Assembly: GCA_964438695.1 (NCBI GenBank)
Contig: CAYTKP010000019.1
Span: forward strand, 1-17,114
Direction: 5' to 3'
Source of the DNA: Phoenicimicrobium sp964438695
GTDB taxonomy: Bacteria; Atribacterota; Phoenicimicrobiia; Phoenicimicrobiales; Phoenicimicrobiaceae
Length of the DNA: 17,114 nucleotides
The notes beneath the pieces were generated by a model, which saw only the letters and a program-made list of their open reading frames with translations, searched no databases and had not been told where the DNA came from. The position numbers and the translations under genes were made by a program. Shown piece after piece: positions 13,559 to 17,114 of this stretch; position 1 is the stretch's first letter; each line of letters starts with the position of its first letter.

Positions 13559-14440
13559 TTAAGTTTTAAGACGGGGATCTAATATATCTCTTAGACCATC
13601 TCCTAATAGATTAAGGCCTAAAACAGAAAGTAATATTGCTATTCCAGGGAAGGTAGCTGCCCACCATGCTCCACTTACAATATAAGAATAACTCTTAGAG
13701 AGCATTGCTCCCCATTCTGGAGTAGGAGGCTGGGCTCCCAAACCTAAAAAGCCCAGAGCAGCACAGTCTAAAATAGCAGTTGCTAACATTAAAGTCCCAT
13801 ATACAATTACTGGAGCGATACTATTAGGTAATACATGACGAAAAATAATTCTCCAATCACTTGAGCCAATTGCCTTCTGGACTTCAATATACTCCATCTC
13901 TTTTATATAAAGCACTGAACTCCTGATGATTCTCGCCATCTGAGGGGTATAGACTATACCAATAGCTACCATCGCTTTACCTAACCCTTGCCCTAAAACA
14001 GTTACAATTACAATAGCTAGTAATAATGCCGGAAAGGCAAACATAATATCTACAATTCTCATAATAACTGCATCTACCCATCCACCATAATAACCAGCAG
14101 TGGTCCCAAAAGCTATACCTAAAACCATAGCAATAGCTACTGCAACAAAACCAGCACTTAAACTAACTCTTGCTCCATAGAGAATTCGACTTAAAATACA
14201 TCTTCCCAGGGCATCTGTTCCCAGAGGCATACCTTCTATACCCTTTTCGCTCCAAAATCCTGGTTTTAAAGCATTAAAAAGTTCTGGAGGAGAAGGAGTA
14301 GGGCTATTAGGAGCAATATAATCAGCAAATATGGCACATAAAACAAGTATAGCTACAATTATTAAGCCAAAAACTGCTGATTTATTATATTTTAATCTTC
14401 TGGTTAATTCCTGAACTTTTGTTTCGCTAATTTTTTTCAT
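13559..14440 (-). CDS. dppC: Peptide ABC transporter permease, DppC type
   Basis: This inner-membrane permease (293 aa) forms half of the importer channel. An OppC-type N-terminal segment leads into a first span at about 22-40. The periplasmic GTDALGRCILSRILYGA (74-90) has the family pattern, with cysteine where GRD is usual. Further spans lie near 94-115, 133-150, 155-170, 213-235 and 262-281. The EAA-type coupling loop for the ATPases is EYIEVQKAIGSSDWRIIF (183-200), then RHVLPN. The start at 14440 lies 5 nt after the dppB stop, and the ribosome site GGATAGGA overlaps that stop, so the two are translationally coupled. Nickel-type permeases (NikC) are related, so the transported solute is not settled by sequence alone. 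Confidence 0.93.
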   Translation of the reverse strand: MKKISETKVQELTRRLKYNKSAVFGLIIVAILVLCAIFADYIAPNSPTPSPPELFNALKPGFWSEKGIEGMPLGTDALGRCILSRILYGARVSLSAGFVAVAIAMVLGIAFGTTAGYYGGWVDAVIMRIVDIMFAFPALLLAIVIVTVLGQGLGKAMVAIGIVYTPQMARIIRSSVLYIKEMEYIEVQKAIGSSDWRIIFRHVLPNSIAPVIVYGTLMLATAILDCAALGFLGLGAQPPTPEWGAMLSKSYSYIVSGAWWAATFPGIAILLSVLGLNLLGDGLRDILDPRLKT

Positions 14441-14445
14441 TTTTC

Positions 14446-15450
14446 CTATCCATAGTGAATTCTTGGATCAATATAAACATAAATAATATCAGTGATTAAA
14501 TTTACAATGACAAACATAAAAGCAAAAAACAATACACACCCCTGTACCACAGGATAATCTCTCATATTCACAGCATTTACTATGTATCTACCTATCCCAG
14601 GCCAGGAGAAAACCGTCTCAGTTAAAATAGCTCCAGCAAGTAATAATCCAAAATTTAATCCGATTACAGTAACTACGGGGATCATCGCATTTCGAACTGC
14701 GTGCTTGTAAATTACTATTCTTTCTGATAATCCTTTCGCTCTTTCTGTCCTGATAAAATCCTGTCTTAATATCTCTAACATACTTGATCTGGTTACTCGG
14801 GCTATGGTAGCCATAGGTATAGTAGATAAGGCAATAGAAGGAAGGATTAAATAACGAATCGAACTTATAAACGCCGCAAAATTTCTAGTAATAAGACTAT
14901 CCAATAGATAAAAACCGGTAACACGTTGGAAGGAAATCATCATACTTATCCGTCCACTAATAGGGAGCCACCTAAGATATACTCCAAAAATCATCATCAA
15001 CATAATTCCTAACCAAAAAACGGGCATTGATACACCAAAAAGGGCAATTCCCATAAAACTATAGTCCAAAATGGAATACTGTCTCGAAGCTGAAATAATC
15101 CCGGCAATACAACCTACAATTACAGCAAAAAACATAGATAACATAGTAAGTTCAATTGTATTAGGGAATCTTTCTAATATCTCCTTAGCTACAAATTCAT
15201 TAGAAACTATAGAACGTCCCAAATCGCCATGCAAAACCTGTTTTAACCAGATCCAATATTGGGTAGTAAGGGGTTTATTTAACCCGTACTTTTCTCTAAT
15301 GGCCTCAATAGTCTGAGGAGATGCATGTTCTCCGGCCATAGTTACTGCTGGGTCTCCAGGAGCTAAATGAATTAAAGAAAAAGAAAGAATAGAAACCCCT
15401 ATTAATACTGGTATTAACATTAATAATCTCTTACTAATATACCACTTCAT
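14446..15450 (-). CDS. dppB: Peptide ABC transporter permease, DppB type
   Basis: This is the other half of the channel (334 aa). The N-terminus (ISKRLLMLIPVLIGVSILSF) is the classic DppB first span, followed by LAPGDPA (29-35). Further spans lie near 100-120, 130-155, 200-217, 255-280 and 303-325. The coupling loop is DFIRTERAKGLSERIVIYKH (231-250), then AVRNAMIPV. FSWPGIGR (281-288) and YIDPRIHYG at the C-terminus are family signatures. ATG at 15450 has AGGA about 9 nt upstream. Unlike the tight spacing between later genes, 180 nt with two long hairpins separate it from dppA. A TATAAT on the minus strand near 15487-15492 lacks a matching -35 box, so a separate promoter is possible but unsupported. 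Confidence 0.93.
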   Translation of the reverse strand: MKWYISKRLLMLIPVLIGVSILSFSLIHLAPGDPAVTMAGEHASPQTIEAIREKYGLNKPLTTQYWIWLKQVLHGDLGRSIVSNEFVAKEILERFPNTIELTMLSMFFAVIVGCIAGIISASRQYSILDYSFMGIALFGVSMPVFWLGIMLMMIFGVYLRWLPISGRISMMISFQRVTGFYLLDSLITRNFAAFISSIRYLILPSIALSTIPMATIARVTRSSMLEILRQDFIRTERAKGLSERIVIYKHAVRNAMIPVVTVIGLNFGLLLAGAILTETVFSWPGIGRYIVNAVNMRDYPVVQGCVLFFAFMFVIVNLITDIIYVYIDPRIHYG

Positions 15451-15499
15451 ATACTAATTCCTATCTATTTTTAATTAAACTTAAACTATTATAATTCAA

Positions 15500-15551
15500 T
15501 AAGTAAAAAAATAAAATGTACTTAAAGAGGTACATTTTATTTTTTTACTTA
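15500..15551 (-). terminator. 22-bp perfect hairpin between dppA and dppB
   Basis: Arms 15500-15521 and 15530-15551 are fully complementary around an 8-nt loop. On the minus strand the 3' arm carries TTTTATTTTTTTACTT, so the T run is inside the stem rather than after it. It may act as a partial terminator or protect the upstream dppA message from 3' decay. Confidence 0.7.
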
Positions 15552-15553
15552 AT

Positions 15554-15603
15554 TTTTCAAAAGGGAAAGAGGTAATTTTTATTACTTCTTCCCCTTTTGA
15601 AAA
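15554..15603 (-). terminator. Second long hairpin after dppA
   Basis: Arms 15554-15576 and 15581-15603 pair over 23 positions with one A-C mismatch and one G-U pair, closed by a 4-nt loop. It lies 27 nt after the dppA stop and directly before the hairpin at 15500-15551. There is a central GGGG/CCCT-type segment. The pair of hairpins would let dppA be expressed above dppBCDF. Confidence 0.7.
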
Positions 15604-15630
15604 CAAAATTTCAAAATTAGATAGTTCTCT

Positions 15631-17114
15631 TTATTCTATCCACACCGGATAGAAGAATTTTCTGGAAGTAGGATGGAGAACATATCCTTTTACATTTGAC
15701 CGGAAAACTATATTCTGACTGGCATGAGCCAAATAAACCCATCCAGCGTCTTCGTGTATCATCTCCTGAGCTTTCCTATAGTAGGCTGCTCTCTTTTCTG
15801 TATCATAAGTAGATAAAGCTGCAGAAAGCAATTCCTGAACTGTATTATTGGCATAGAAAGCATAGTTTCCAGCTGAGCCTATAGAACAAGCATTAGCTCC
15901 ATATAATACATTCATAAAGTTATCTGGATCTCCATTATCTCCAGTCCAACCTAATAGACACATCTGGTGTTTCCCGGCTTCAGTTTCTTGCAAATAAGTC
16001 CCCCAATCAACCTGATAAAATTTTACTTTTATACCTACGGCGGCTAAATAACTCTGGATAGCTTCTCCAATCTTAGGTGGATCAAACATATATGGTCTGG
16101 ATACTGGCATTACATACAGAGTGACCTCAAAGCCATCAGGATATCCTGCTTCTGCCAGCAGTTCTTTCGCCCTTTCTGGGTCATAAGGATAATCTACAAT
16201 ATCATCATTATACCCCAACATAGATGGGGGCATCCCATTTTTGGCCACTACTGCTGTTCCCATATAAATATTATCTACTATTGATTGTTTGTCAATAGCC
16301 ATATTTATTGCCTGTCTCACCTTCTTTTTAGTAAGAGGCTCAAAATACCCGGGGGTTTTGACCAGAGGTTCTGTTTCTAAATCCCTCACTCCATTTTTAT
16401 TAGCATCGATATATCCATATCCAGTATTCATAGCCATATAACCAATATTCATACCTGGTGCAGACATAAGAACCAAATCTTTATTAGCTTTTATCCGGTC
16501 GAAATCTGCAGGATTGGGATACTCTATTCCTTGGACCTCACCAACTTCTAAAGCCATAAGTCTAGCTGAAGGATCGGGGATAACTTTGAAGATTAATTTA
16601 TCGAGCTTGGCTCTTTCCCGCCAATAATTTTCATTAGCTTCTAAAGTAATATGGTCATCTTTTACCCATTCAACAAATTTAAAAGGACCGGTACCGCAGG
16701 GATGTTTGAAGGCATCTTCTTTATACTTTTCTGCATTAGCAGGACTTACAATATTAACTGTAAACATGGCAAGGCTGGTCATTATAGACGCATTTACTTT
16801 TTTTAGAACAATTTTTACTGTGTAATCATCAAGTTTTTCTACTTTTTCTATATCACTAAACATATATCCCCAATAAGCCCATTCACCATATTGATTATAG
16901 GGATGATTGGGGTCATATTGGCGGGCAAAGGAAAATACTACTGCATCGGCATTAAAATCGGTCCCATCGTGGAACTTAACTCCTTTTCTTAAGTGAAAAA
17001 TTATTTCTTTCCCATCTGCCGAGGTCTCCCAAGAAGTAGCCAAACAAGGTTGAATTTCTGTGGACCCTTCTTTGTATTCAACTAAACCCTCAAAAATGTT
17101 ATCCATTCTCTGAA
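15631..17114 (-). CDS. dppA: Peptide-binding lipoprotein/periplasmic protein DppA, 5' end beyond window
   Basis: This is the solute-binding component of the importer (SBP family 5), acting outside the membrane and delivering peptides or similar solutes to DppB/DppC. Numbering from M at 17106, DGKEIIFHLRKGVKFHDGTD (31-50), GTGPFKFVEW (138-147), KKVRQAINMAIDKQSIVD (261-278) and LLAEAGYPDGF (about 315-325) match the family. The reading frame continues to the window edge (codons for Q-R precede that Met), so the signal peptide and about the first 40-60 residues are outside; M17106 is not the real start. A DANKNGVRDLE segment (234-244), inside an extra stretch before KKVRQAI, looks like a calcium-binding loop. 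Two hairpins follow the stop codon, then dppB. Peptide specificity is inferred from family membership; nickel or sugar binding is not excluded. Confidence 0.92.
   Translation of the reverse strand, partial: QRMDNIFEGLVEYKEGSTEIQPCLATSWETSADGKEIIFHLRKGVKFHDGTDFNADAVVFSFARQYDPNHPYNQYGEWAYWGYMFSDIEKVEKLDDYTVKIVLKKVNASIMTSLAMFTVNIVSPANAEKYKEDAFKHPCGTGPFKFVEWVKDDHITLEANENYWRERAKLDKLIFKVIPDPSARLMALEVGEVQGIEYPNPADFDRIKANKDLVLMSAPGMNIGYMAMNTGYGYIDANKNGVRDLETEPLVKTPGYFEPLTKKKVRQAINMAIDKQSIVDNIYMGTAVVAKNGMPPSMLGYNDDIVDYPYDPERAKELLAEAGYPDGFEVTLYVMPVSRPYMFDPPKIGEAIQSYLAAVGIKVKFYQVDWGTYLQETEAGKHQMCLLGWTGDNGDPDNFMNVLYGANACSIGSAGNYAFYANNTVQELLSAALSTYDTEKRAAYYRKAQEMIHEDAGWVYLAHASQNIVFRSNVKGYVLHPTSRKFFYPVWIE

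Noticed and set aside
15486..15497. Separate dppB promoter around TATAAT
   Set aside because: There is no -35-like sequence at 16-18 nt; that position is inside the long hairpin arm.
11561..17114. Nickel importer (nikABCDE) instead of a peptide importer
   Set aside because: It cannot be excluded, but ATPase lengths, C-terminal cysteine extensions and binding-protein motifs fit Dpp/Opp better, and no nickel enzyme or NikR site is nearby.

Overview
The window is about one-third G+C and is read almost entirely as bacterial chromosome. Most genes lie on the minus strand and many have a clear Shine-Dalgarno sequence (GGAGG type). There is a complete peptide-type ABC importer operon except for the 5' end of its first gene, two tRNA genes with encoded CCA ends, and a scatter of housekeeping genes (tadA, murD, deoD, mnmG, folD, a CarD-family regulator). 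The low G+C, the unlinked MurD with unusual motifs, the SDH-type membrane serine protease and the short tandem repeats in intergenic DNA suggest an anaerobic, poorly sampled bacterial lineage (an Atribacterota-like or similar candidate phylum is my guess, not a demonstrated assignment). No phage, insertion sequence, CRISPR array or rRNA was seen.

Layout. 1-690 (minus): a sigma-70-like promoter, tRNA-Arg(ACG) and then tadA, whose product deaminates A34 of exactly that tRNA. 691-950: non-coding DNA with 7-bp tandem repeats in inverted orientation at both ends and several palindromes between. 976-2475 (plus): promoter and murD. 2558-6902 (minus): a DUF1624 membrane protein, an unrecognised membrane protein, an SDH-family Clp-fold serine protease, a DeoD-type purine nucleoside phosphorylase and an unrecognised soluble protein. 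6958-7258 (minus): terminator, tRNA-Ser(GCT) and its promoter. 7375-9367 (plus): promoter and mnmG. 9375-9647 (minus): remnant of an OsmC-family gene with two compensating frameshifts. 9643-10503 (minus): folD, whose product lacks the usual active-site lysine. 10595-11450 (minus): tandem hairpins, a CarD-family gene and its roughly 210-nt leader and promoter. 11561-17114 (minus): dppA-dppB-dppC-dppD-dppF in transcription order, with two long hairpins between dppA and dppB.

How the genes fit together. Two genes (tadA, mnmG) act on the wobble base of tRNAs. FolD and DeoD serve one-carbon and purine metabolism. The dpp operon imports peptides or similar solutes: DppA binds outside the cell, DppB/DppC form the channel, and DppD/DppF are the ATPases. 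I did not find a convincing new multi-gene system. The observations most worth following up are the tRNA-Arg/tadA pairing, the FolD active-site change, the broken osmC core, the Ca-binding-like loop in DppA, the dppA-dppB hairpins, the CarD leader and the heptamer-repeat DNA.
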